Shown: piece after piece, positions 1 to 6,631 of the stretch
Position numbering within the stretch: position 1 is the stretch's first letter
Layout: each line of letters starts with the position of its first letter
Assembly (NCBI GenBank): GCA_016302225.1
Contig: JAEDOB010000045.1
Coordinates: 1 to 11,453, forward strand
Length of the DNA stretch: 11,453 nt
Direction of reading: 5' to 3'
Origin: Oscillospiraceae bacterium
Lineage (GTDB): Bacteria; Bacillota; Clostridia; Oscillospirales; Ruminococcaceae
Notes under the pieces: generated by a model
The model's input: the letters and a program-made list of their open reading frames with translations, nothing else
Told to the model about the DNA's origin: nothing
Database searches by the model: none
Program-made: the position numbers and the translations under genes

Positions 1-270
1 GACGTTATCCAGCTTTACATCAAGGACTACTGCGAAAACGCCGTTCCCAATGTAAGCCTTTGCGGTTTCAAGAGGGTAAAGCTTGCGGCGGGCGAAAAAA
101 TTTCCGTAGAGATACCCGTTTCCGAAAGGGCATTTACCGCTGTTGACGAAAACGGTCAGCGCAAGCGTTTCGGCAGCAGATTTACGCTGTTTGCGGGAAC
201 ACATCAGCCCGATGAATTAAGCGAAAAGCTGAGCGGCGCAAAGTGTGTCAGCACAGAAATAAATTTATGA
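1..270 (+). CDS. Glycoside hydrolase family 3 C-terminal end (partial)
   Basis: The first 89 codons form an open frame that enters from the left edge and ends at TGA 268-270. The translation starts DVIQLYIKDY and continues with a GFKRVKLAAGE segment, a short run of beta-strands, and FTLFAGTHQPDE. This is the pattern of the fibronectin type III-like domain that closes many GH3 beta-glucosidases and beta-xylosidases. The catalytic (alpha/beta)8 barrel and the second domain lie upstream of the window, so the substrate cannot be read here. A xylose isomerase relic follows after 21 bases with its own ribosome binding site, which hints at a former xylose-related operon and a xylosidase role; that part is inference. 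No signal peptide can be judged. Confidence 0.85.
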   Translation, partial: DVIQLYIKDYCENAVPNVSLCGFKRVKLAAGEKISVEIPVSERAFTAVDENGQRKRFGSRFTLFAGTHQPDELSEKLSGAKCVSTEINL

Positions 271-291
271 TATTTTTCAGAGGAAATGAAA

Positions 292-560
292 ATGAGCGAA
301 TTTTTTAAAGGAATCGGCAAGATCCCCTATGAGAGCAAAAACAGCACAAATTCCCTTGCATTCAAGTACATTAGATCGTTGACTATGTTGCCGAAATGAT
401 GAAGCTGAACCCTTCAAAGAAGCTCCTCCGGGGTACAGCTAAGTGCTTTGGTCACCCGAGATATATGCACGGTGCAGGCACATCTCCCTCCGCCGATGTT
501 TTCGCTTACGCAGCTGCTCAGATAAAGAAGGCTATTGACGCTAACGTATCATTGAAATAG
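292..560 (+). pseudogene. xylA: Xylose isomerase relic, internally deleted and frameshifted
   Basis: An AGAGG ribosome binding site (279-283) precedes ATG 292. The first 26 codons read like the N terminus of xylose isomerase (MSEFFKGIGKIPYES, then an STN-LAFKY motif). At about 370-375 the homology jumps out of frame (frame 1 to frame 3) and resumes with residues matching the family's middle: VDYVAEMMKLN, then a G-TAK-F-HPR-MHGAGTSPSADVFAYAAAQIKKAID segment, ending at TAG 558-560. Frame 1 itself stops at TGA 397-399. Compared with the usual ~440 residues, roughly 90 between the pieces are gone, including the region with the catalytic His, as is everything after about residue 176, including the metal ligands. 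A conserved Trp in the GTA motif is Arg here. The product cannot be active. ATG 286 is an alternative in-frame start. Family recognition is from memory of XylA sequences. Confidence 0.85.
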
Positions 561-840
561 TATCTCCCCATAATATCGAACGTGACCTGCAAGATAAACC
601 GCTCATCTGCAAAAATCAGGAGTCAGGTAATATTGGACGGTAAATCCCATGAACGAAAAGGTCAGCGTTTTTAAGTTTGGACAGCTTACCATCTGCATTT
701 CCGAGCCTGGAAATAACCGATAAGCCACCATTTTCAGAGCAGATCTCCGAAGAAGCACCGTATTTAAAGCGGCATTGCTTACTTTGGCGGTCTGCTTTTC
801 TCTATTATTATGTAATTTGCCGAAAAAATGGACATAGGTC
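561..840 (+). other. Gene-free stretch, probably decayed sequence
   Basis: About 280 bases lie between the xylA relic and the next promoter. All forward frames are broken by frequent stops. The only ATG-started frame of note, 649-723, gives 24 residues, has no good ribosome binding site and matches nothing I recognise. No terminator hairpin, tRNA or repeat was seen. Given the collapsed gene on its left, this may be further remains of a deleted segment, but no family can be named. Confidence 0.5.
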
Positions 841-869
841 TTGAAAAATGGTTTAATATGTGATATAAT
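841..869 (+). promoter_or_regulatory. Sigma-A promoter with extended -10 (pro unit)
   Basis: The -35 box TTGAAA (841-846) is separated by 17 bases from a perfect -10 box TATAAT (864-869). A TG at 861-862 makes it an extended -10. Transcription should start near 876, leaving a leader of about 50 bases before the start at 928. It fits as the promoter of the five-gene unit ending at 5206. Confidence 0.8.
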
Positions 870-927
870 AAGCTTTATGCAATTAGCAAACTAAAATCAA
901 CTTGCTTTTCGGAAAGGAAGGCTTTAA

Positions 928-1251
928 ATGGTAAACGAATTATCACCAATATTTCCCCTTTCACTGCCAATGCACATCGGATTTGTTATCATAAGTCTGA
1001 TAGTGCTTTTTATCCACCGCAGGATAAGGAAAAGACAATATCAGCTTTATCTCGGTCTTGGCATAGTTTCGACCTTGCTGGTATATGTTGACAGCAGCAG
1101 CTGGTATATGGCAGTTCTGGGGATTGAGGAGTTTGTGCTGGTAGTCCTTGCGCTTATTTCAATGCACAAATATAATAAGGAACGAGAAGCCGAGGAAAAT
1201 GCAAAATCCGAAAAAACGGAGGAAAAGAGCGATGAAGGCAGTAATTCTTGA
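928..1251 (+). CDS. Small three-TM membrane protein, unknown function
   Basis: A 107-residue protein preceded by a strong purine-rich ribosome binding site (GGAAAGGAAGG, 911-921). Three hydrophobic segments are visible at about residues 11-30, 39-54 and 60-79. A basic loop (HRRIRKRQ, about 30-37) after the first predicts that loop to be cytoplasmic. The tail from about residue 80 is short, very charged and Lys/Glu-rich, probably disordered and cytoplasmic. I do not recognise a family. It is the first gene of the unit, 52 bases after the predicted transcript start, and its last 20 bases overlap the start of the hydroxyacid dehydrogenase gene, so the two are probably translationally coupled. 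No catalytic motif is visible. It is a real gene on the strength of its promoter, ribosome binding site and clean topology. Confidence 0.75.
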   Translation: MVNELSPIFPLSLPMHIGFVIISLIVLFIHRRIRKRQYQLYLGLGIVSTLLVYVDSSSWYMAVLGIEEFVLVVLALISMHKYNKEREAEENAKSEKTEEKSDEGSNS

Positions 1252-2182
1252 AAAACAGGCAGTTTCCGTCGGGGATATTTCTTTTAAGCGTTTTCACGAG
1301 CTGTGTGAGTTTACGGAATACGATACCACCGCACCCTCCGAGGCTGAGGAACGCTGTGCAGACGCAGAAGCAGTCCTCTGCAACAAAACGCCCTTTACCG
1401 CAGAGCTTATCTCCCGTCTGCCCAAGCTTAAATATATCGGACTGTGCGCAACGGGCTACAATAACATTGACCTTGCCGCCGCTAAGGAACGTGGCATTAT
1501 CGTTACAAATGTGCCGTCCTATTCGACGGACGCAGTTGCGCAGCACGTTTTTGCGCTGATATTCCACTTTACCAACAGAGTTGCCGTGTACAACCATTCG
1601 GTGCATAACGGCGACTGGATAAACTCTGCAAGCTTCTGCTATTTTCCATTCCCCCTGACGGAAATTTCGGGAAAAACTATGGGTATCATCGGCTATGGCA
1701 GCATTGGCAAAAAGGTGGCAGAGATAGCAAAGGCATTCGGAATGAAGGTTATCGTCAACACAAGAACGCCGCAAAATGACCCGACTGTCACCTTTGCGGA
1801 TATTGATACGGTGTTCTCTCAGGCGGATTTTCTGTCAATTCATTGCCCGCTTACGGAAAGCACACGCAGGCTGGTAAACGAGCGCACGCTTTCCCTTATG
1901 AAGCCCGACGCCATTCTTATAAACACGTCGAGAGGTGCTATCGTCGATGAAGAAGCCCTTCGGTCGGCTCTGCTTTTCAGCAAGCTGAGAGGTGCTGCTG
2001 TGGACGTTGTGGAAACAGAGCCCATGTCCCCCGACTGCCCTCTGCTGACCGCTCCTAATTGCGTTATCACACCTCATATCGCATGGGCTGCACGTCAGAC
2101 GAGAGAGCGGCTTATGGACATCGTTTACGAAAATCTGGCGGCATTTATTGACGGAAAACCTATTAATGTTGTAAATAATTAA
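1232..2182 (+). CDS. D-2-hydroxyacid dehydrogenase (glycerate dehydrogenase/hydroxypyruvate reductase type)
   Basis: A 316-residue protein, the usual family length. The start at 1232 is chosen because GGAGG (1218-1222) lies 9 bases upstream and the translation begins MKAVILE; a longer in-frame start at 1148 would sit well inside the preceding gene. Family features in order: substrate-side motif CATGYNNID (72-80), nucleotide-binding GYGSIG (154-159), catalytic Arg234 in NTSRGAIVDE, Glu263 in TEP, and His282 in TPHIAWAA. The 29-residue Arg-Glu spacing matches E. coli PGDH (R240, E269). The PHIAWA motif resembles hydroxypyruvate/glycerate dehydrogenases more than D-lactate dehydrogenase. It would reduce a 2-keto acid with NAD(P)H in the cytosol, but the substrate is not fixed by sequence. 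After beta-2 the residues are NTR rather than an acidic residue, which may favour NADP(H). It lies 16 bases before proB; a role in proline synthesis is not evident. Confidence 0.9.
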   Translation: MKAVILEKQAVSVGDISFKRFHELCEFTEYDTTAPSEAEERCADAEAVLCNKTPFTAELISRLPKLKYIGLCATGYNNIDLAAAKERGIIVTNVPSYSTDAVAQHVFALIFHFTNRVAVYNHSVHNGDWINSASFCYFPFPLTEISGKTMGIIGYGSIGKKVAEIAKAFGMKVIVNTRTPQNDPTVTFADIDTVFSQADFLSIHCPLTESTRRLVNERTLSLMKPDAILINTSRGAIVDEEALRSALLFSKLRGAAVDVVETEPMSPDCPLLTAPNCVITPHIAWAARQTRERLMDIVYENLAAFIDGKPINVVNN

Positions 2183-2198
2183 CTTGGAGATATTGACT

Positions 2199-2990
2199 AT
2201 GTTTGATATAAACGAAAAAAAGCGAATTGTAATAAAGCTGGGTACTTCCACCCTCACCCACCGCACAGGCAGACTGAATATCCGCCGAATGGAGAGCCTT
2301 GTAAAGATATTTTCCGACCTGCAGAACTCGGGACGGGAGATAATCCTTGTTTCCTCGGGTGCGGTAGGTCTGGGAATGTCCAAGCTGGGACTGGTTGAAA
2401 AGCCCAAGGATACGCCTATGAAGCAGGCATGCGCCGCTGTCGGTCAGTGCGAGCTTATGTATATGTATGACAAGCTTTTCGGCGAATATAATCTGACCGT
2501 TGCGCAGATACTTCTGACAAAATACATACTTGAATCCCCCCGAAAGAATAACGTTGAAAACGCCTTCGAGAAGCTGCTGGAAAAGCGTGTTATCCCCGTT
2601 GTAAACGAGAATGACACCGTTGCCATAGATGAGCTGGAGCTAGAGCTGGGAGAAAATGACACTCTCGCCGCTCACGTTGGAATTTTCTGTAAGGCAGACC
2701 TGCTCATTATCCTTTCGGATATTGACGGACTTTACACGGGAAATCCCAACAGCGACCCCAATGCCGAGCTTATCCCAGTTGTTACCGAGATAAACGAGGA
2801 AACACGTTCTATTGCGGGAGGTGCGGGTTCATCTCTCGGAAGCGGCGGAATGATTACAAAGATAAACGCCGCCGAGATCGCAAACAACGCAGGAATTGAC
2901 ATGGTCATCCTCAACGGAAAAAATCCCAAGGTTCTTTACGACCTGTTTGACGGGAAATCCGCAGGAACAGTATTCCTGTCGAAAAAGTGA
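2199..2990 (+). CDS. proB: Glutamate 5-kinase, short form without PUA domain
   Basis: ProB phosphorylates L-glutamate with ATP to gamma-glutamyl phosphate, the first step of proline synthesis. The 263-residue product is an amino acid kinase domain only: KLGTSTLT (13-20), VSSGAVGLGM (51-60), NENDTVAIDELE (136-147), then GENDTLAAHV (151-160), LSDIDGLYTGNP (172-183) and the glycine-rich GSGGMITKINAA (214-225). The C-terminal PUA domain of the ~367-residue E. coli enzyme is absent, as in several other bacterial lineages. ATG 2199 is preferred over an in-frame TTG at 2184 because GGAGA (2186-2190) is spaced 8 bases before it and TTG 2184 would overlap that site. proA follows after 14 bases. Feedback inhibition by proline is a property of the kinase domain in the family, but cannot be confirmed here. 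Confidence 0.96.
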   Translation: MFDINEKKRIVIKLGTSTLTHRTGRLNIRRMESLVKIFSDLQNSGREIILVSSGAVGLGMSKLGLVEKPKDTPMKQACAAVGQCELMYMYDKLFGEYNLTVAQILLTKYILESPRKNNVENAFEKLLEKRVIPVVNENDTVAIDELELELGENDTLAAHVGIFCKADLLIILSDIDGLYTGNPNSDPNAELIPVVTEINEETRSIAGGAGSSLGSGGMITKINAAEIANNAGIDMVILNGKNPKVLYDLFDGKSAGTVFLSKK

Positions 2991-3004
2991 AAGGAAGCGA
3001 AAAT

Positions 3005-4252
3005 ATGACCTACATAGAAGAACTGGGCGCAAAGGCAAAGGCTGCCGAGGGTGCTATTGCCGCTGCCTCCGCTATGGAGAAAAACGCCGCTCTCAAGGCA
3101 ATTGCCGACGCTCTGAACGAAAACGCCGCAAGAATTATCGAGGAAAACAAAAAGGACATTGCCGCTGCCGAAGCAAACGGCATTTCCAAGGTAATGACCG
3201 ACCGCCTTATGCTGGACGAAAAGCGCATTGCGGGCATTGCAGAGGGCGTTTTCGGCGTTATCAAGCTGGACGACCCCATCGGTTCGGTGGATTACGGAAC
3301 TGTTCGTCCCAACGGTCTGAAAATTCAGAAGGTACGTGTTCCGCTGGGAACTATCGGTATTATCTTTGAATCCCGTCCCAACGTTACCGTGGACGCTGCC
3401 GCACTCTGCCTGAAATCGGGAAACACCTGTATTCTCAGGGGCGGAAAAGAAGCGTATCATTCCAACAAGGTGCTTTGCGAGATAATGCGTTCTGCGGTGA
3501 AGTCTGCGGGACTTCCCGAGGACATTATTCAGTTTGTGGACGACACCACCCGTGAGGTCACCACTCAGCTGATGAAGTGCAGCAAGTATCTTGACGTGCT
3601 TATTCCCAGAGGAGGAGCAGGGCTTATCAAGGCGGTTACGGAAAATGCCACCGTGCCCGTTATCGAAACGGGCGTCGGAAACTGTCATGTTTTCGTTGAC
3701 GAAAGTGCCGACCCCGAAATGGCTGTGAATATCGTTGACAACTCAAAGACACAGCGTCCCTCCGTCTGCAACGCTATCGAAAGCCTGCTTGTCCACGAGA
3801 AATGCGCAGAAAAGATACTTCCCATGATAAAGGCAAGACTTGACGAGCATAATGTAGAGATCCGAGGCTGCGAAAAAACAAAGGCTATCCTCGGTGAATG
3901 CGTTGTTCCCGCCACCGAAGAGGACTATGCAACGGAATTCCTCGATTACATCATTGCCGTTAAGGTCGTTAAGGACATTGACGAAGCTATCGCACACATC
4001 TCGAAATATTCCACCAAGCACTCCGAGTGCATTGTTACAAACAGCCTTGCAAATGCTGAAAAATTCCAGAAGCGCATTGACGCCGCCTGCGTATATGTAA
4101 ATTCCTCCACCAGATTTACCGACGGCTCGGAATTCGGTTTCGGCGCAGAGATCGGCATTTCCACCCAGAAGCTTCATGCAAGAGGTCCCATGGGGCTGAA
4201 AGAGCTTACCTCCGTTAAGTATCTCATTAACGGAAACGGTCAGATACGCTGA
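3005..4252 (+). CDS. proA: Gamma-glutamyl phosphate reductase
   Basis: ProA reduces gamma-glutamyl phosphate with NADPH to glutamate 5-semialdehyde, which cyclises to the substrate of ProC. The product is 415 residues, the normal length. Recognised segments: FESRPNVTVDAAALCLKSGN (121-140), ILRGGKEA (143-150), LIPRGGAGLI (199-208), VIETGVGNCHVFVD (219-232), and the catalytic Cys255 in TQRPSVCNAIESLLV. The C-terminal part carries ACVYVNSSTRFTDGSEFGFGAEIGIS and ends in the usual ARGPMGLKELTSVKY segment. ATG 3005 is preceded by AAAGGAAG (2990-2997) and lies 14 bases after proB. An in-frame GTG at 2987 overlapping the proB stop has no better site. With ProB it supplies two of the three proline steps; proC must be elsewhere. 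Confidence 0.97.
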   Translation: MTYIEELGAKAKAAEGAIAAASAMEKNAALKAIADALNENAARIIEENKKDIAAAEANGISKVMTDRLMLDEKRIAGIAEGVFGVIKLDDPIGSVDYGTVRPNGLKIQKVRVPLGTIGIIFESRPNVTVDAAALCLKSGNTCILRGGKEAYHSNKVLCEIMRSAVKSAGLPEDIIQFVDDTTREVTTQLMKCSKYLDVLIPRGGAGLIKAVTENATVPVIETGVGNCHVFVDESADPEMAVNIVDNSKTQRPSVCNAIESLLVHEKCAEKILPMIKARLDEHNVEIRGCEKTKAILGECVVPATEEDYATEFLDYIIAVKVVKDIDEAIAHISKYSTKHSECIVTNSLANAEKFQKRIDAACVYVNSSTRFTDGSEFGFGAEIGISTQKLHARGPMGLKELTSVKYLINGNGQIR

Positions 4253-4258
4253 TTTGCC

Positions 4259-5206
4259 ATGAGTGATATGAATAACACAGGTGAGCTGTTCGACTATGAC
4301 GAATATCTGGAGGAAAGCGGTCAGAACAGGTCACGCAGAAAGAAAAAGAAGAAAAAAACAGTTAAAAAGGCTGTCGTAAAGCGTCCCGAGCAGAAGGACG
4401 CAGCGGCGGAAGCTGCGGAATCAATTGAGCATATTAAGAGAATGTTCGACGATGCCCTGGACGAGGACGTTTCCGATTTTGAGGAGCTTACCGAGTCCGC
4501 ACAGCCCGTTGAGGACACCGCCCCCGCAAGGGCATTTACCGAAGCCGAAATAAAAAAGCGTTACATTGTAACGGGCTTTATCGTCATAATTATGGCGGTC
4601 ATAGGGCTTGTTTCCACCATTACCGCAGGCGTGGAATTTGTAAAGGGCATTGCCGACAACACGCAGCAGAAAAAGGAATTTGAGCGGTTCATCTTCCCCA
4701 TCGTTATGTGCGACCCTGCGCCGTTCGACCAGACTGTCAAGCTGCGTTCCGACACCATGATAACCGCCGCCGTTTGGGATATTATCCTTTATGAGGACAA
4801 AAGCAAGTATGAATCGGAGTTTGATATTATGATCGTGCCCGAGGTTGACGTTGAACAGCATGCCACAAAGCTTTTCGGTACGGGACTCAGCTTCACTCAC
4901 GGAACAATTGAAACTCCGGGATTTCAGTTTTATTATGACGAGGAGATAAAATCCTACCGTGTCCCGTCAAACCCGAAATATTTCTCCTATTCGCCGCAAA
5001 TCGCAGAGATGACTCGTGTGGGAGAAAGCTATACGCTTAAAGTGGGCTACGTTTCCCCTACTCCCGCATGGCTGACGATCTCCTCGGAGCAGGAGCTTGT
5101 CCCCGAAAAATATGTTGAATATGTTGTGTCAAAAAGAGGAAATAACTACACTTTGGTTGCTATCAAGGACACTTATATTGAACAGAATGTGGACGATCCG
5201 CTATAA
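4259..5206 (+). CDS. Single-pass membrane protein with Lys-rich cytoplasmic tail, unknown function
   Basis: A 315-residue protein starting 6 bases after the proA stop. No convincing ribosome binding site precedes ATG 4259 (or the in-frame ATG 4268), so coupling to proA translation is likely. Residues 1-100 are polar and probably disordered, with a basic run (SRRKKKKKK, 25-33) followed by Ala/Glu-rich acidic sequence. One hydrophobic segment at about 102-125 follows a basic KKRY, predicting the N terminus inside and residues 126-315 outside. The outer part has alternating hydrophobic and polar strands and Tyr/Pro-rich stretches, but no domain I can name. It lacks a cleavable signal and a cell-wall anchor motif. 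It has nothing obvious to do with proline; it may simply be cotranscribed, or belong with the surface proteins downstream. The hairpin right after its stop makes it the last gene of the unit. Confidence 0.8.
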   Translation: MSDMNNTGELFDYDEYLEESGQNRSRRKKKKKKTVKKAVVKRPEQKDAAAEAAESIEHIKRMFDDALDEDVSDFEELTESAQPVEDTAPARAFTEAEIKKRYIVTGFIVIIMAVIGLVSTITAGVEFVKGIADNTQQKKEFERFIFPIVMCDPAPFDQTVKLRSDTMITAAVWDIILYEDKSKYESEFDIMIVPEVDVEQHATKLFGTGLSFTHGTIETPGFQFYYDEEIKSYRVPSNPKYFSYSPQIAEMTRVGESYTLKVGYVSPTPAWLTISSEQELVPEKYVEYVVSKRGNNYTLVAIKDTYIEQNVDDPL

Positions 5207-5216
5207 AAAACCTATG

Positions 5217-5250
5217 ATGTGCCGCCTGATTTCGGACGGCACATTTATTA
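5217..5250 (+). terminator. Probable intrinsic terminator of the pro unit
   Basis: An 8-bp perfect stem (ATGTGCCG 5217-5224 with CGGCACAT 5237-5244), with extra CC/GG pairing possible inside the loop, lies 11 bases after the stop codon. It is followed by an imperfect T-rich tract (TTATTATGTT) and preceded by an A-run at 5205-5210. The tract is weaker than in a textbook terminator, so efficiency is uncertain. Confidence 0.6.
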
Positions 5251-5371
5251 TGTTCGGAAATTATTTGCGAATATTCAGACATTATCTTGTAAATTTACAT
5301 CATATTAACATATTATCCAACAGAAAACATCATTTTTTTGTGAATTGTAATCAAATTGTAGTCAAAAAGTA

Positions 5372-5400
5372 GTGACAAACGGCGAATTATATGTTATAAT
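5372..5400 (+). promoter_or_regulatory. Sigma-A promoter with extended -10 (FecR-like unit)
   Basis: The -10 box TATAAT (5395-5400) has an upstream TG at 5392-5393. The -35 box GTGACA (5372-5377), one mismatch from consensus, sits at 17-base spacing. The flanking 5250-5395 sequence is AT-rich. Transcription should begin near 5407, about 70 bases before the start at 5479. No operator or riboswitch fold was recognised in the leader. Confidence 0.8.
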
Positions 5401-5478
5401 AGTATTGTCCCATATTATAATGGACAGTCGGACAGCTTATTGCCGACAGCATACGACCGAGAGGTGAATGCCTTTACT

Positions 5479-6612
5479 ATGAAAAAAATCAGCGAATCGC
5501 AGAAGCTGGCAATTGTAATAGCTCTTGCCGCAGTAACAATCATCGCTGTTATTACAGCTGCCGTGCTGTTTATAAAAATAAATGTCAACCGTTCGGTGAA
5601 GGTCGCAGATGTAAACGGTGTTGTAAGCATCACTCGAAACGGTATCCCCGTAAATCCTGCGGCAGGTATTCCCCTGAAAAGCGGAGATGTGATCTCCACA
5701 GACGCCGAGAGTACTATAAGAGTGTGCATTGACGGAGATAAGTGGGTGTCATTTGAGCCGAACACATCTGCATATATTAATTATGACGGCACAGTCGGAA
5801 ACGGCAGCACATATGTCAATGTTACAAACGGCGCAGTCATTGCCCGTCTTGACAAAAGTCTGCCCATAAAATCGGTATTTGCCGTTAAGACTCCGAATGC
5901 TGTGGTCAATGCCCGAGGCACGGTTTTCCGCACCGAATTCTCACTTGAAAACGACTATCAGAATTACAAGGACGTTTATGTGACCACTGTCCACAACATT
6001 GAAGGTACCGTTGCCCTGCAGCTTTACGACCTTAATTCGCAGCCTGTGGAGAACAATATGCTTCTTTTGACAAAAACATCGGCGCAGATGATCTCCTGCA
6101 AGGATATTACCGAATATCTTTATCTCAATCAGGATTACAGCGCCGCCGATTTGAAATATTACACCTTGAAGGAGCTTATAAGGATATGCAGCGAACGGAA
6201 CATTTCATTCTCTCTATCCGAGCTGAATGATGCGCTTTTCAGAGCTGCGGAAAGGCTTTTGGTAGAAAGCTCTCCCACACAGACCACCGTCACGGAAACG
6301 GAGCCTTCGGAGGTAACAACTACCGTCACCGAGGAAGAAACTCAGACGGAAACCACCACCGAAGAAACAACAACTGTTCCCGAAACCACCACCACAACAA
6401 CGGAAACCACGACAGAAGAAACCTCGGAAAGCCAATCCGAAACCTCAGCACCCGAAACATCTCCGCCGGAAACTACGGCTTTGGAAGAACCGCCGCAAAC
6501 ATCGGCGTCGGAGTCGGAAACTCTGCCCGTGCCTGCCCCCGTCCCTCCGCTCCCTGCGGATAACGAGATGTCGGCAGTTACCTATTTCGGCGATGTCAGC
6601 GGGCTTGTCTGA
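5479..6612 (+). CDS. Membrane-anchored FecR-like domain protein with Thr/Glu-rich tail
   Basis: A 377-residue protein. Residues 11-33 form one hydrophobic segment after a Lys-containing N terminus, predicting a short inside tail and an exported body. Residues ~40-170 read as a FecR-like domain: VADVNGVVSITRNGIPV, then LKSGDVISTDAESTIRV and FAVKTPNAVVNARGTVF (134-150), the last being the most diagnostic. About 170-262 is a mixed alpha/beta extension. From 263 to 360 the chain is a low-complexity Thr/Glu/Pro linker, ending in a short tail at 377 without an LPXTG motif. ATG 5479 is chosen because the hydrophobic segment follows directly; GAGGTG (5461-5466) is 12 bases upstream, rather far, and GTG 5464 or TTG 5440 are in-frame alternatives. 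In Gram-negative bacteria FecR proteins regulate sigma factors; no sigma gene is nearby, so a surface role is as likely. Confidence 0.82.
   Translation: MKKISESQKLAIVIALAAVTIIAVITAAVLFIKINVNRSVKVADVNGVVSITRNGIPVNPAAGIPLKSGDVISTDAESTIRVCIDGDKWVSFEPNTSAYINYDGTVGNGSTYVNVTNGAVIARLDKSLPIKSVFAVKTPNAVVNARGTVFRTEFSLENDYQNYKDVYVTTVHNIEGTVALQLYDLNSQPVENNMLLLTKTSAQMISCKDITEYLYLNQDYSAADLKYYTLKELIRICSERNISFSLSELNDALFRAAERLLVESSPTQTTVTETEPSEVTTTVTEEETQTETTTEETTTVPETTTTTTETTTEETSESQSETSAPETSPPETTALEEPPQTSASESETLPVPAPVPPLPADNEMSAVTYFGDVSGLV
6316..6558 (+). repeat. Thr/Glu-rich low-complexity coding repeat
   Basis: The DNA is built from ACC/ACA/ACG and GAA codons, encoding irregular TTE/ETT units and ending in a Pro/Glu/Ser-rich stretch. 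This looks like an extended spacer, possibly O-glycosylated, that holds the C-terminal tail away from the membrane. Such tracts are prone to length variation between strains. Confidence 0.7.
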
Positions 6613-6631
6613 TGAAAGGAAGTATTATACA

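Noticed and set aside
649..723. 24-codon frame starting MNEKVSVFKFGQ
   Set aside because: No good ribosome binding site, too short to assess, no recognisable family, and it lies in apparently decayed sequence.
876..927. Possible riboswitch or T-box leader before the proline unit
   Set aside because: The leader is only about 50 bases and shows no T-box, terminator or recognisable aptamer.
2936..3688. 250-codon - strand frame opposite proA
   Set aside because: Lies within a clearly coding proA; its composition is that of an antisense shadow.
5097..5372. 91-codon + strand frame crossing the end of the membrane protein gene
   Set aside because: It begins inside the preceding gene in another frame, runs through the terminator hairpin and ends on the next promoter; no ribosome binding site.
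6316..6558. Thr/Glu codon tract as a possible CRISPR-like or DNA-level tandem repeat
   Set aside because: The units are irregular and follow codon frame; there are no spacers and no constant repeat length, so this is a protein low-complexity linker.
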